A stretch of 36,510 nt of DNA from M3007 sp040383605 (GTDB lineage: Bacteria; Bacteroidota; Bacteroidia; Chitinophagales; Saprospiraceae): positions 1 to 36,510 of the forward strand of contig JBEIDF010000012.1 in NCBI GenBank assembly GCA_040383605.1, in the 5' to 3' direction. How positions within the stretch are numbered: the stretch's first letter is position 1; each line of letters begins with the position of its first letter. A program made the translations under genes and the position numbers. This document shows, one piece after another, positions 19,400 to 28,486 of the stretch. A model generated the notes under the pieces. That model worked only from the letters and a program-made list of their open reading frames with translations. It was not told the origin of the DNA and did no database searches.

Positions 19400-20662
19400 A
19401 TGTTGAGGGCTGCGGAAGCGCGGTCGGCAACATCGTCCCTCGAAAACCCGTCGAATTGGCTGCTTGACTGGTCCACCGGTGGGTACACTTCTTCCGGCGT
19501 TGCAGTCACGGAGGAATCCTCTCTTACGCTTTCGGCTGTGTACGCCTGCAACCGTGTACTTGCCGAATCCATTGCGCAACTGCCTATCAGTTTATACCGG
19601 CGCTCCGATGCCGGCGAGGTTCTGAAGGCTGATCGCCGGCCGGAACACAAACTTCTTTCCAACTCGCCTTCTCCGTTTTACACCTCCTACAAATTTCGGG
19701 AAACGCTGCAGTTTCACCTTGGTATCCGGGGCAATGCGTTTTCAAAAATATACCGCGACGGTCGCGGCGGCGCAAAAGAATTGCGCATCCTCAACCCGCA
19801 ATTTGTCCAGCCTTTTTGGTATGAAAACAAGTTGTGGTATGAGGTACAACCGGGGGCTTACGAAGGACAAAAACAGCGGGAAATCCTGACGCCTGCCGAG
19901 GTATTACACATCGCAGCACTTTCTACCGACGGTATTACCGGCCGGTCTCCTATTCAGGTACTTCGGGAAACAATCGGGATCGGATTGGGTAACCGCAACT
20001 TCATCTCAAAAATACAAAAACGCGGCGGCCGGGTGGATGGCGTGTTGAGGCACCCGAATAAGTTATCGCCGGAGGCCGTTGGCGATTTGCGAGAAAATTT
20101 TAAGGGCGCACTTCAGACCGGTAATTTTCCTATACTTCAAAACGGTGTTGAATACCAGTCCATCAGTTTGACGCCGATGGATGCGGAGTTCATCAACACC
20201 CACAAACTGACGGCGCGTGACGTGGCGGCAGCCTATCGAGTCCCACTACACATGATCAACGATCTGGAGCGCGCAACCTTCAGCAATATCGAACACCAGT
20301 CGCTGGAGTTTGTGAAAAATACCCTTCTGCCGTGGATCAAGAACTGGGAGGAGGAATTGAACCGAAAACTACTCCCGGCTGATGTGCAGGATTCACATTT
20401 CTTCCGATTCAATGTCGAAGGAATGCTGCGCGGTGACTTCCGAACCCGTATGGACGGCTACGCCCGCGCTATTCAATGGGGTATCCTCAATCGCGACGAA
20501 GTTCGTGATCTTGAGAACCGAAATAAAATACCTGATGGCGCTGGCGAAATTTTTATCACGCCACTTAATATGGCGCCGCTTACCGAGGAAGGAATGCAAC
20601 TAAGCCTTTTCAGCGGACAATCCGCCGGTGGCGATTCACTTCAACAACAGCAAGCACAATGA
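19400..20662 (+). CDS. Portal protein, HK97 family
   Basis: 420 residues from ATG 19400; a TTG at 19376 would add eight. Family signatures: LSAVYACNRVLAESIAQLP near the N-terminus, FRETLQFHLGIRGNAFSKI, the VLHIAALSTDGITGRSPI segment, and YRVPLHMINDLERATFSNIE with EFVKNTLLPWIKNWEEELNR in the last third, all hallmarks of HK97-type portals. It forms the dodecameric DNA gate of the capsid. The end overlaps the protease start by four bases (ATGA). Confidence 0.93.
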   Translation: MLRAAEARSATSSLENPSNWLLDWSTGGYTSSGVAVTEESSLTLSAVYACNRVLAESIAQLPISLYRRSDAGEVLKADRRPEHKLLSNSPSPFYTSYKFRETLQFHLGIRGNAFSKIYRDGRGGAKELRILNPQFVQPFWYENKLWYEVQPGAYEGQKQREILTPAEVLHIAALSTDGITGRSPIQVLRETIGIGLGNRNFISKIQKRGGRVDGVLRHPNKLSPEAVGDLRENFKGALQTGNFPILQNGVEYQSISLTPMDAEFINTHKLTARDVAAAYRVPLHMINDLERATFSNIEHQSLEFVKNTLLPWIKNWEEELNRKLLPADVQDSHFFRFNVEGMLRGDFRTRMDGYARAIQWGILNRDEVRDLENRNKIPDGAGEIFITPLNMAPLTEEGMQLSLFSGQSAGGDSLQQQQAQ

Positions 20663-21330
20663 GCATCGAAAGACGATATTTCCAATCATCCGCAATAACG
20701 CGATCAGCCGATTCTGCAGATCAACCAATGGAGATCAGCGGAAAGGGCGCCGTATTCAACCAGTACGCCAATATGGGCTGGTTTGTTGAAATTATCCAGC
20801 CGGGATTTTTTGACAGCGCAAATATGGATGAGTGCGCCTGCCTGTTCAACCACGACCCCAATATCATTCTCGCCCGGAAAAAATCCGGTACCCTGCAACT
20901 GGAAATTGAACAGGCTGGCCTCAGTTACCGGGCTGTCCTCCCAGAATCCAGAAAAGATGTGTATGAGGCCATTCAACGGGGGGATGTGTATCAATCATCC
21001 TTCGCCTTCACGGTTCGCAAGGCGAAGTGGGAACAAGTGCTGCCAAGTGACCTGACCAACATTTTTCCAGAAATTGAAATCCAACGCCTCACCTATGGCG
21101 GGAAGATTGACTTGCGTATTCTGGAAGAAGCAGATAAGGTGTACGACGTGTCACCGGTGGTATATCCGGCGTATGCAGGAGCATCTGTTTCTGCTTACAA
21201 CGAAAGTAAGCTGAAGCAAGAAAGAAGCGCTTTTTTGAGCGAACCGCGAAACGAGGAAAGCTACTACACAATGATCTATCAACATCGCCTGCGCATCATT
21301 GAAGCCATTGAGCGCGGCGCATATCTATAA
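20659..21330 (+). CDS. Prohead maturation protease, HK97 family
   Basis: 223 residues. The ISGKGAVFNQYANMGWFVE N-terminal strand pattern, the catalytic His in FNHDPNIILAR (about residue 65) and the catalytic Ser in YQSSFAFTV (about 113) mark the U35 serine protease family. It cleaves the capsid delta domain during head maturation. The C-terminal 35 residues after VVYPAYAGASVSAY are a charged tail. It sits between portal and capsid, the classic order. Confidence 0.9.
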   Translation: MSIERRYFQSSAITRSADSADQPMEISGKGAVFNQYANMGWFVEIIQPGFFDSANMDECACLFNHDPNIILARKKSGTLQLEIEQAGLSYRAVLPESRKDVYEAIQRGDVYQSSFAFTVRKAKWEQVLPSDLTNIFPEIEIQRLTYGGKIDLRILEEADKVYDVSPVVYPAYAGASVSAYNESKLKQERSAFLSEPRNEESYYTMIYQHRLRIIEAIERGAYL

Positions 21331-21348
21331 CCAAACATAAAGTAAGCA

Positions 21349-22584
21349 ATGGAATTATTGCAACTGAAGCAAAAGCGCGCCGCGTTGATCCCGGAAATGA
21401 AGGAAGCGGCAAAAAAAGCCGCCGACGCACGCACGAAAGGCGAAGAATCCCGCGCAGCGGAGTACGACGCCGAATTTGATCGCGCGGAAAAAGAGGAGCG
21501 CGAACTCACCTCCCAAATCCAGCGTCTGGAGCGGATCGAGGAAAGCGAACGCCGTGCGGCCGCTGACCATCTGAACAAGCTGGATGAGCGCGGCCAGAAA
21601 CCGGAAGGCCCTGCAAAAACAGCAGACTACGAATCCGCATTTCGAACATGGTTCACCCGGGGCATGGAAGCCCTCAGCCCGGAAGAGCGAAGCCTTTTGT
21701 CGGAAAAACGTGGCACGGCTGACCAGGTGACAACCACCAACGGCCTCGGCGGATTCACTATCCCCACCGGATTTTTGCCCGAACTCGAACGCGCCATGAA
21801 GGACTACTCCGGCATCATGCAGGTAGCGCGCCTTCTGCGTACGGCATCCGGTAATGTCCTGTACATTCCTACCGAGGATGATACCTCAACGGTCGCAAAC
21901 AAAATCGGGGAAGGGTCCGCTATCACAGTCCAAGACCTCACCTTCGCACAGCGCCAACTCGACGCCTACAAGTATTCCACGCAGATGCGTATTTCGTGGG
22001 AGCTTATGCAAGACAGCGCCTTCAACCTCGAAGCCGAAGTACGCAACGTATTCGGCGCTCGCTTTGGCCGTGCGATGAATGAAACTTGCACGAACGGCGA
22101 TGGTACCGGCGACCCCAACGGCGTTGTAACCGCTTCAACGCTTGGCAAAACGACAGCATCTGCAACGGCCATAACCTTCAACGAGATGATTGATCTCCTG
22201 CATAGCGTTGATCCTGCCTACCGGATCTCGCCATCATCAGGATTTATGATGCATGACGCCATTTTGGCCGTGCTGAAAAAAATCACGCTCGGATCAGGCG
22301 ACATTTCCCCGCTGTGGCTGCCTTCTGTCCGGCAAGGTGAACCGGATACCATCTTGGGCAAGCCCTACTGGATCAACCAGGCTATGGACTCCACGGTGGC
22401 GGCAACGAAAAAGCCCGTACTGTTTGGCGACTTCTCGAAATACGTGATTCGTCTGGTGCAGGATGTCACGGTGATCCGCCTCAACGAACGCTACGCTGAT
22501 AATGGCTTGGTTGGCTTCGTTGGCTGGGCGCGTTGGGACGGCGAATGCGTCAATACCGCTGCCATCAAACACCTGCTCAACTAA
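21349..22584 (+). CDS. Major capsid protein, HK97 fold
   Basis: 411 residues. Residues 1-90 are a highly charged coiled coil (AKKAADARTKGEESRAAEYD), the delta/scaffold domain that the protease removes. The mature part shows the HK97 pattern: GGFTIPTGFLPELERAM, NVLYIPTEDDTSTVANKIGE, YKYSTQMRISWELMQDSAFN, SGFMMHDAILAVLKKI and PVLFGDFSKYVIR. Length is typical (HK97 gp5: 385). It is followed by a GC-rich hairpin that may protect its message. Confidence 0.95.
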   Translation: MELLQLKQKRAALIPEMKEAAKKAADARTKGEESRAAEYDAEFDRAEKEERELTSQIQRLERIEESERRAAADHLNKLDERGQKPEGPAKTADYESAFRTWFTRGMEALSPEERSLLSEKRGTADQVTTTNGLGGFTIPTGFLPELERAMKDYSGIMQVARLLRTASGNVLYIPTEDDTSTVANKIGEGSAITVQDLTFAQRQLDAYKYSTQMRISWELMQDSAFNLEAEVRNVFGARFGRAMNETCTNGDGTGDPNGVVTASTLGKTTASATAITFNEMIDLLHSVDPAYRISPSSGFMMHDAILAVLKKITLGSGDISPLWLPSVRQGEPDTILGKPYWINQAMDSTVAATKKPVLFGDFSKYVIRLVQDVTVIRLNERYADNGLVGFVGWARWDGECVNTAAIKHLLN

Positions 22585-22610
22585 GAGTTTTCCGTTTCGT
22601 TTTTGATATG

Positions 22611-22636
22611 CCCCCGGCGGTTTCGGCCGTCGGGGG
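22611..22636 (+). terminator. GC hairpin downstream of the capsid gene
   Basis: CCCCCGGCGG / CCGTCGGGGG, ten pairs with one G-T, loop TTTCGG. No T-run follows, so partial termination or mRNA 3'-end protection of capsid transcripts is more likely than a full stop. Confidence 0.65.
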
Positions 22637-22651
22637 AATCAATATAAAAAT

Positions 22652-22846
22652 ATGAAAATCAAACTTCTAACTTCGGTCGCCGGTACTGATTACGCCTACG
22701 CAAGTGATTCCGTGGTAGATGCCCCGGAAGAAATAGCCCGCGACCTAATCCGGGGCGGCCATGCTATTCCTGCGGAAAGCGAACTAAAAACTCCGATCGA
22801 GGACACTGAAACAGCCGTTCCAAAACAGAAACGAGAAAAAAGATGA
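22652..22846 (+). CDS. Small head-region protein (paralogue of 29351-29596)
   Basis: 64 residues. It starts MKIKLLTSVAGTDYAYASDS and continues with the pattern V..PEEIARDLIRGGHA, then a lysine-rich end. The same plan (MKI-x-strand, G-x-V...A-LI-x-G-x-A) appears in the 81-residue protein at 29351-29596. Small proteins of this kind accompany capsid genes in many phages; their role is not assigned. Ends in an ATGA overlap with the next gene. Confidence 0.65.
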   Translation: MKIKLLTSVAGTDYAYASDSVVDAPEEIARDLIRGGHAIPAESELKTPIEDTETAVPKQKREKR

Positions 22847-23211
22847 ACAACCCCGCTACTATAAGCCTTCGTCCTGCCGAAGTCCATTTCATGGACTTGG
22901 TTCAGGGCGATGACTTAAATTTTACTGTTGCGCTTACAGATGATGCAGGCGCACCGGTAAACGTTGCTGCTGATGATTTCAAAATGCAAATCCGGCGGGC
23001 GGATAACAGCGTGGTAAAAACGCTCAGCAAAGGAAACGGAATTACCATTATTTCCTCCAATACGATATACGGCTCGATGCCAGGCACAGATACAGCCGCG
23101 CTTGATCCGGATTACACGTACAATTACGATATTCAATGGACAATTTCCGGCAGCTTGGTGCGGACCATTGTAACCGGTCGGATTAAGGCCTACAAACAGA
23201 TCACGGTATGA
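22843..23211 (+). CDS. Small beta-rich structural protein
   Basis: 122 residues, overlapping both neighbours by four bases. A run of predicted strands (QGDDLNFTVALTDDAGAPV, FKMQIRRADNSVVKTL, YNYDIQWTISGSLVRTIVTG) resembles the Ig-like BppU-N type domain of phage structural proteins. It is located in the head decoration cluster, so it is probably a capsid-bound or head-fibre protein. No direct proof. Confidence 0.65.
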   Translation: MNNPATISLRPAEVHFMDLVQGDDLNFTVALTDDAGAPVNVAADDFKMQIRRADNSVVKTLSKGNGITIISSNTIYGSMPGTDTAALDPDYTYNYDIQWTISGSLVRTIVTGRIKAYKQITV

Positions 23212-23678
23212 ATGTAAATGTCCAGCTTACGCCAGTACCGGCTCCGATCAATATTCAACTTACAAGTACGGGGCCACGCGGAGCGCACGCGGAGCGCACC
23301 GGCTCGATACAGATACACCCGTCGCAATCTTTCTTCGGATTCCTATCGGTGGGCGATAGCAAAGGCATTGCCCGCATACCTGTGGAGATGAACGGAATGA
23401 TTTTATACGCCGTGGGCGCTGGTGTTTCCACGCCATCGTCATCCGGACAGGTGGCTGTAAGTATTCGCCGTGTTCGCGCCGGGGTCGGAGTAGATATGCT
23501 TTCAACGGCTGTATCTATTGACCAGGGCGAGTACGATAGCAGCACAGCGGCAGTACAGGCTGTAATTAACCCCCTGAACGCCACAGTGCAGACAGGCGAC
23601 ATGATTCACTTCGACGTTGACTCGGCCGGAACCGGTGTGCTGGGACTGGTCGTTAATTTTTCATTTGAACAACCATAA
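23208..23678 (+). CDS. Putative head decoration/fibre protein
   Basis: 156 residues. It begins MNVNVQLTPVPAPINIQL, then a beta-sandwich-like body (GFLSVGDSKGIARIPVEMNG, VAVSIRRVRAGVGVDML, MIHFDVDSAGTGVLGL). Strand-rich, no cysteine, no membrane segment. Coupled by ATGA to the preceding structural gene and three bases before the following one. Function inferred from the position behind the capsid gene. Confidence 0.6.
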   Translation: MNVNVQLTPVPAPINIQLTSTGPRGAHAERTGSIQIHPSQSFFGFLSVGDSKGIARIPVEMNGMILYAVGAGVSTPSSSGQVAVSIRRVRAGVGVDMLSTAVSIDQGEYDSSTAAVQAVINPLNATVQTGDMIHFDVDSAGTGVLGLVVNFSFEQP

Positions 23679-23681
23679 AAA

Positions 23682-24098
23682 ATGGCAACCTTTAACAAAT
23701 TCAACGCCTTCGTAGAGCATCTGTCCGAAGGAGTTCACAACCTGCAATCCAATCAGTTGGTCATTGCGCTGACGAACACTGCACCGGTCGCTACCAACTC
23801 CGTGTTGGCTGACTTGACGCAAATCGCTTACACCAATCTTTCAAGCCGAAACCTTACGGTGGCGAGCAGCGCGCAAACATCCGGCACGTACAAACTTACC
23901 GTGAACGATATTACCCTTACCGCATCGGGCGGTTCGGTTGGGCCTTTCCGCTACGTCGTGATCTACAACGACACGCCGACCAGCCCGGCTGATCCCCTCA
24001 TCGGGTATTATGACTATGGGTCATCCCTTACCCTTGCAGCGGGTGAAACAATCACCATTGACTTCGACAACACCAACGGCCTCCTCCAGCTCACGTAA
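23682..24098 (+). CDS. Phage structural protein of the head cluster
   Basis: 138 residues. It has the recurring phage pattern MATFNKFNAFVEHLSEGVHN, then LVIALTNTAPVATNSVLADL and a C-terminal GPFRYVVIYNDTP...LIGYYDYG, a type found beside capsid or tail genes in many siphophages but without assigned function. A strong hairpin follows its stop. Confidence 0.72.
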   Translation: MATFNKFNAFVEHLSEGVHNLQSNQLVIALTNTAPVATNSVLADLTQIAYTNLSSRNLTVASSAQTSGTYKLTVNDITLTASGGSVGPFRYVVIYNDTPTSPADPLIGYYDYGSSLTLAAGETITIDFDNTNGLLQLT

Positions 24099-24109
24099 AA
24101 TAGAATCAG

Positions 24110-24138
24110 CCCCGCCTGGCAAATGATGCCGGGCGGGG
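24110..24138 (+). terminator. 12-bp hairpin before the large fibre gene
   Basis: CCCCGCCTGGCA pairs with TGCCGGGCGGGG (one T-G pair) around AATGA, ten bases before the next ATG at 24148. There is no T-run; it probably tunes expression between highly made head proteins and the following large protein. Confidence 0.7.
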
Positions 24139-24147
24139 TATAATATC

Positions 24148-27100
24148 ATGTCATACTCATTCAAGAGGAGCATTACGTTTCCGTCTGCCAATAGGCCGGA
24201 TGGAAATCTTACCAACTTCCCGGTACTCATTTCCGGGACTTATACGTATTTGAGAACGGTCGCCAATGGAGGATCGGTGCAGAATGCTAATGGCCATGAT
24301 ATTGCTTTTTTTGCGGATAGCAATCTGTTAACAAAGCTGGATCACGAAGTTGAGCATTGGATTGCAACTACTGGCGAATATATCGCCTGGGTGCGTATCC
24401 CTACTCTTACAGGCACAACCGACACGGTAATTTGGCTCGCTTATGGTGACTCGGACATTACAATAAGTCAGGAAGTGCCGGCTGGAGTGTGGGATGTTGA
24501 TTACAATTTGGTTTTGCATCTTGGCAATGGTACCACGTTGAATACCAATGATTCGACAGCCAATGCCAGGAATTTTACTCAGTTTAATACCCCTTCCGCT
24601 ACTAGCGGAAGAATAGGAGGGGCTGCTCGCCTTGATTCAACTTCCCCACCTGAATATTTACAGGGTACACATGGATTACCTGTAAATCCAACAGGATATA
24701 CTGTTTCATTTTGGATTCAAAGCCCAAATATCCCAACAAGTGGATTTAGTCAAGTATTTTATTTTAGTATCGATGCAAGTCTTAGCTATTATTGGAATCA
24801 TAGTCAAGTCGCTTTTCGAAACGCTTTTGGTCACAGAAACTCTAATGGCACATTTACAAGTATTCCAATAAACTTTACTTTAGTTGCCAATACTTGGTAT
24901 TACATGTGCGTGACTTGGAATGGGTCACAAGGGCGATCGTATTTAAACGGGGCACAAAGAAGTCAATCAGCTTTAACGACTATATTTCCAATAAATGCAG
25001 GTAATAATCTTTTAATATCCGGGGCTACTAATTCTTTTAACGGTCGTATAGAAGAGTTTAGATTTTCAGACATCGCCAGATCCGCAGACTGGATCGATAC
25101 TGAATATCAAAATCAAAATAACCCGGCAACATTTTACACAGTTGGCGCAGAGCAGGCGAACACTACAACCCTTATTGCTGACCTCCGCACATATACAATT
25201 GTCGGTCAATCAACGAACATAGATGCGGGAAGAATAATAGCACCCATAACCCGATCGTACAATGTATCGGAGCAGGCTGCTGATATTAATATTGGCACAA
25301 CTCTTTCGGCCGAACAGGCTTCATATATGATTGTGGGGGTGGATGCTAATCTGAGTGCAGGAGAGGTACTTGTTGCAGATGTTTCCAATTATGTGCTTAC
25401 CGGTCAGGCTGCCAACATAAACGGAGGCAAAAGAGTACTGGCAGATTTGTATAATATTTCTTACTCCGGTATTGCTGCCAGCCTGATACTGGGCTTTTCC
25501 TTGCCCGCTGAAGCAGCTGCTTTTTCCACCGCTTGTCAGGATGCTCAATTCGCGCGCGGATACACTTTGTCTGCCGATGCGGGTAATTATACCTTACTTG
25601 GCCAACAGGCAGATTTCAATGAGCCGCGGGTACTGACGGCTCAATCAGGATATTACACCATTACCGGTCAGGATACCAATGTGAACCGCAACGCGCAGAT
25701 TGCAATGGATCAGGCTGCTTATGCGCTTACCGGTCAGGCTGCCAACGTGAATCGGGGCGCGCGGATAGTAGCCGATCAGGCAACCTATACGCTTACCGGC
25801 CAAGATGCGAACATCAACCGCGGCGTGCGACTTGTAGCCGATCCGGCTGCCTTCACGCTGGCCGGACAAGCTGCCGGATTCATAAGCACCGGGCGGCTGG
25901 ATGCCTCAATCGGAACTTTCACGCTCGGCGGGCAACCGGCCAACCTCAACCGGGGCGCGCGGATTATAGCTGAACAGACAACCTTCACGCTCGGTGGGCA
26001 AGATGCCAATCTTAACCGCGGCCGTCCTCTTACAGCCGATCAGGCAACATATACGCTTACCGGCCAGGGTTCAAACATCAACCGCGGGGCTCGGCTTATT
26101 GCCGATCAGGCAATCTTCACGCTGGCCGGACAGGCTGCCGGATTCATTACCGCGGGCAGTCTGGATGCCGCAATCGGAACTTTCACGCTCGGCGGGCAAC
26201 CGGCCAACCTCAACCGGGGCGCGCGGATTATAGCCGACCAGACAACCTTCACGCTCGGTGGGCAAGATGCCAACCTTAACCGTGGCCGGCCTCTTACAGC
26301 CGATCAGGCAACCTATACGCTTACCGGCCAAGATTCAAACATCAACCGCGGCGTGCGACTTGTAGCCGATCCGGCTGCCTTCACGCTGGCCGGACAAGCT
26401 GCCGGATTCATAAGCACCGGGCGGCTGGATGCCGCAATCGGAACCTTCACGCTCGGCGGGCAATCGGCCAATCTCAACCGGGGCGCCCGGATCGCAATGG
26501 AGCAGGCCGCATTCACGCTTACCGGACAGGCTGCCGGGCTGAACTTCGGAACGTATGTGACCGCTTCCGGCTCATCATTTTTGCTTTTGGGGCAAAGCAC
26601 GGGATTGAACCTCAACCGATTTCTTACCAGCGAATTTTCACAATTCAATCTGTTCGGGCAAGTTGCCAATTTCCTTTCTGCCGGAAAGATATTGGCTGAT
26701 ACAGGAGTGTTATCGCTCGCCGGTCAGGCTGCTAACGTGAATCGCGGCGCGCGGCTTATAATGGAGCCGGCTGCCCTCGCGCTTGCCGGGCAAGATTCTA
26801 ATCGAGCATTCAGAATATTAGCAGACAGCCGGAACTTCACCCTTACCGGTCAAGATGCCGGGCTGATAAGCTTTCGCCGCCTTAATTCGCACACGCAAAC
26901 ATATTCACTGGTTGGGCTTGCTGCAGATTTCAACCAGGATAAAAAATTGGTGGCTTCGGTTGCGATCATGACTGTGACTGCTAATGATGCAATCTTCCGA
27001 ACTTTCAGGTTAGTTGCCGATGGACGCAATTACACACTCACCGGTGGCCCTGCGAACTTTGCAAAAACAAACAAATTAGAGACCGACACGGCCGCCGTGA

Positions 27101-27174
27101 CGCTCACCGGCAATAACGCCAACCTTATATACTCCAGCGCATTCTATACTCCCCGTTTGATATGGTACATCTGA
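24148..27174 (+). CDS. Large DUF2341/LamG protein with 22-residue repeats
   Basis: 1008 residues. Residues about 3-115 match DUF2341 (SFKRSITFPSANRPDGNL, NFPVLISGTY, WIATTGEYIAWVRIP). Residues about 120-325 are a LamG/concanavalin-like domain (LVLHLGNGTTLN, YTVSFWIQ, WYYMCVTWNGSQGRSYLNG, GRIEEFRFSDIARS) likely to bind sugar. From about residue 335 to the end run near 30 copies of a 22-residue unit, YTLTGQxANxNRG, probably a long beta-repeat stalk. It lies in the head module, so it may be a head-attached fibre binding glycans; a tail-attached role is the alternative. The LamG DNA is more AT-rich than its flanks. Confidence 0.8.
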   Translation: MSYSFKRSITFPSANRPDGNLTNFPVLISGTYTYLRTVANGGSVQNANGHDIAFFADSNLLTKLDHEVEHWIATTGEYIAWVRIPTLTGTTDTVIWLAYGDSDITISQEVPAGVWDVDYNLVLHLGNGTTLNTNDSTANARNFTQFNTPSATSGRIGGAARLDSTSPPEYLQGTHGLPVNPTGYTVSFWIQSPNIPTSGFSQVFYFSIDASLSYYWNHSQVAFRNAFGHRNSNGTFTSIPINFTLVANTWYYMCVTWNGSQGRSYLNGAQRSQSALTTIFPINAGNNLLISGATNSFNGRIEEFRFSDIARSADWIDTEYQNQNNPATFYTVGAEQANTTTLIADLRTYTIVGQSTNIDAGRIIAPITRSYNVSEQAADINIGTTLSAEQASYMIVGVDANLSAGEVLVADVSNYVLTGQAANINGGKRVLADLYNISYSGIAASLILGFSLPAEAAAFSTACQDAQFARGYTLSADAGNYTLLGQQADFNEPRVLTAQSGYYTITGQDTNVNRNAQIAMDQAAYALTGQAANVNRGARIVADQATYTLTGQDANINRGVRLVADPAAFTLAGQAAGFISTGRLDASIGTFTLGGQPANLNRGARIIAEQTTFTLGGQDANLNRGRPLTADQATYTLTGQGSNINRGARLIADQAIFTLAGQAAGFITAGSLDAAIGTFTLGGQPANLNRGARIIADQTTFTLGGQDANLNRGRPLTADQATYTLTGQDSNINRGVRLVADPAAFTLAGQAAGFISTGRLDAAIGTFTLGGQSANLNRGARIAMEQAAFTLTGQAAGLNFGTYVTASGSSFLLLGQSTGLNLNRFLTSEFSQFNLFGQVANFLSAGKILADTGVLSLAGQAANVNRGARLIMEPAALALAGQDSNRAFRILADSRNFTLTGQDAGLISFRRLNSHTQTYSLVGLAADFNQDKKLVASVAIMTVTANDAIFRTFRLVADGRNYTLTGGPANFAKTNKLETDTAAVTLTGNNANLIYSSAFYTPRLIWYI
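25855..26470 (+). repeat. 264-bp higher-order repeats in the fibre stalk
   Basis: Blocks starting at 25855, 26119 and 26383 are near-identical and exactly 264 bases apart (four 22-codon units). Copies 1 and 3 share the GGATTCATAAGCACCGGGCGG variant while copy 2 differs, a sign of unequal exchange or gene conversion. Confidence 0.85.
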
Positions 27175-27767
27175 TGAAGCAACACACATACGAATCATAT
27201 CGGATTACATCGGCTTATACCGATCTTCCAGTAACGCTCGACCGCGTTCGCCAACATCTGCGCAATGAGGACCTTAATTACGACGATGAGTACGTAATAG
27301 GCCTGATCCGTGGCTGTGCAAAAACGATCGAGCAACACTATGGCCTTTCGCTGCTGACGCAGACCTACGTGGAGACGCACCGCGAATTTCCCGGCTTTTC
27401 TTCCAGAGCAATCGAACTGCGTGTTCATCCTATTGTAGCTATCACCAGTATCCAGTATCTGGACGCTGACGGCACCACCAAAACTTGGGATTCTGCTGAG
27501 TATTACTCAGGAAGGTATCTCAATGCTTCGTTTGTTGCGCCTAAAATTGGGTACGAATATCCATCCACGGTAGCAGACCGTGCCGGGGCGGTTACGATCA
27601 CCTATACCGCCGGATTCGGCACAAAGGCGTCTGATGTGCCTAACGACATTCAAACGGCGCTCCTGCTGATGATTGGGAAACTGTACACCAACCGTGAAGA
27701 CCCAACACAATCCTTGCCGAGTGCATCCGATGCGCTCATGTCGGCCTACCTTCGATTTCACTGTTAA
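27174..27767 (+). CDS. Head-tail connector, gp6-like
   Basis: 197 residues from the ATG at 27174 overlapping the previous stop; an ATG at 27162 adds four. The N-terminal VTLDRVRQHLRNEDLNYDDE and IRGCAKTIEQHYGLSL helices are the signature of HK97 gp6 / SPP1 gp15 connectors. The inserted middle (IELRVHPIVAITSIQYLDAD) and final helix (IQTALLLMIGKLYTNRED) agree as well. It docks under the portal as the first adaptor ring. Confidence 0.87.
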   Translation: MKQHTYESYRITSAYTDLPVTLDRVRQHLRNEDLNYDDEYVIGLIRGCAKTIEQHYGLSLLTQTYVETHREFPGFSSRAIELRVHPIVAITSIQYLDADGTTKTWDSAEYYSGRYLNASFVAPKIGYEYPSTVADRAGAVTITYTAGFGTKASDVPNDIQTALLLMIGKLYTNREDPTQSLPSASDALMSAYLRFHC

Positions 27768-27778
27768 TAAAATAATAT

Positions 27779-28165
27779 ATGAAAATTAACGATTTGTTCA
27801 AATCAACCAATTTTACGCTTGCCATTGTGCTCGCCATTGGCGGGCTATGGGTCGGATTCCCGGAAGGTGAGCTTCGCGGTATTGTTGAGGCGCTATTCGG
27901 CATCGTGGCAGGCGCAGGCCTGGTGCGCGAGAAGATGAAAAGCGCAACCGTGGACTGGAAAGCATGGATCAGAAGCGCCAATACCTGGAACTATATTGGT
28001 ACTGCGGTGATCGCTATTGTTCCGGCTCTTCCAATTGATTTTTTTCAGCGCGTTCGTGACCTGTTGGATTCCGCCCTGATCGGCAACTGGCAGGGAGTGG
28101 TCACCTCTATTTTTTCCCTCGCCACGATACTCTATTACGTGCTCCGGCCGAAAAATGGCGTCTAA
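27779..28165 (+). CDS. Membrane protein inside the connector module
   Basis: 128 residues. About three hydrophobic segments: FTLAIVLAIGGLWVGFP (12-28) with LFGIVAGAGLV (39-49), TAVIAIVPALPIDFF (75-89) and VTSIFSLATILYYVL (107-121). It sits between head-tail connector genes, where membrane proteins are not expected, and overlaps the next start by 11 bases. Size and spans would suit a holin, but the lysis genes are elsewhere. Role open. Confidence 0.68.
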   Translation: MKINDLFKSTNFTLAIVLAIGGLWVGFPEGELRGIVEALFGIVAGAGLVREKMKSATVDWKAWIRSANTWNYIGTAVIAIVPALPIDFFQRVRDLLDSALIGNWQGVVTSIFSLATILYYVLRPKNGV

Positions 28166-28484
28166 GACTTACATAGGAAATTTGAATCGGCGCATAACTA
28201 TCCAGCGCCGAACGGTGACGGTGGACTCACACGGTGGCCGGGTGGAATCGTATTCCAATCTGGCTACTGTGTGGGCTTCTCTTGATCATCCGCAAACCGG
28301 ATCTGGTGAAGATATGGCTAACGCCTTGAAAATTGCTACGCAAAACACCGTATTCGTGATCTGGAAACGCGATGTGCAATTCACAGATCGAATAACGTAC
28401 AATGGCAACGTGTACGATATTACCCGAATAGCCGAAATTGGATTGAATCAATATTTGCAACTAACCGCAGAAAGAAGGGAGTAG
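28155..28484 (+). CDS. Head closure protein (head-tail stopper)
   Basis: 109 residues. It has the beta-barrel pattern of SPP1 gp16 / HK97 gp7-type stoppers: IGNLNRRITIQRRTVTVDSH, VWASLDHPQTGSGED, QNTVFVIWKRDVQFTDRI, YNGNVYDITRIAEI and a final strand LQLTAERRE. It seals the filled head and forms the tail interface. Its neighbours (gp6-like before, gp10-like after) are in the expected order. Confidence 0.87.
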   Translation: MASKTYIGNLNRRITIQRRTVTVDSHGGRVESYSNLATVWASLDHPQTGSGEDMANALKIATQNTVFVIWKRDVQFTDRITYNGNVYDITRIAEIGLNQYLQLTAERRE

Positions 28485-28486
28485 TA

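Noticed and set aside
24148..27174. Diversity-generating retroelement target
   Set aside because: No reverse transcriptase gene and no template/variable repeat pair with adenine-specific changes; the repeats are ordinary tandem copies.
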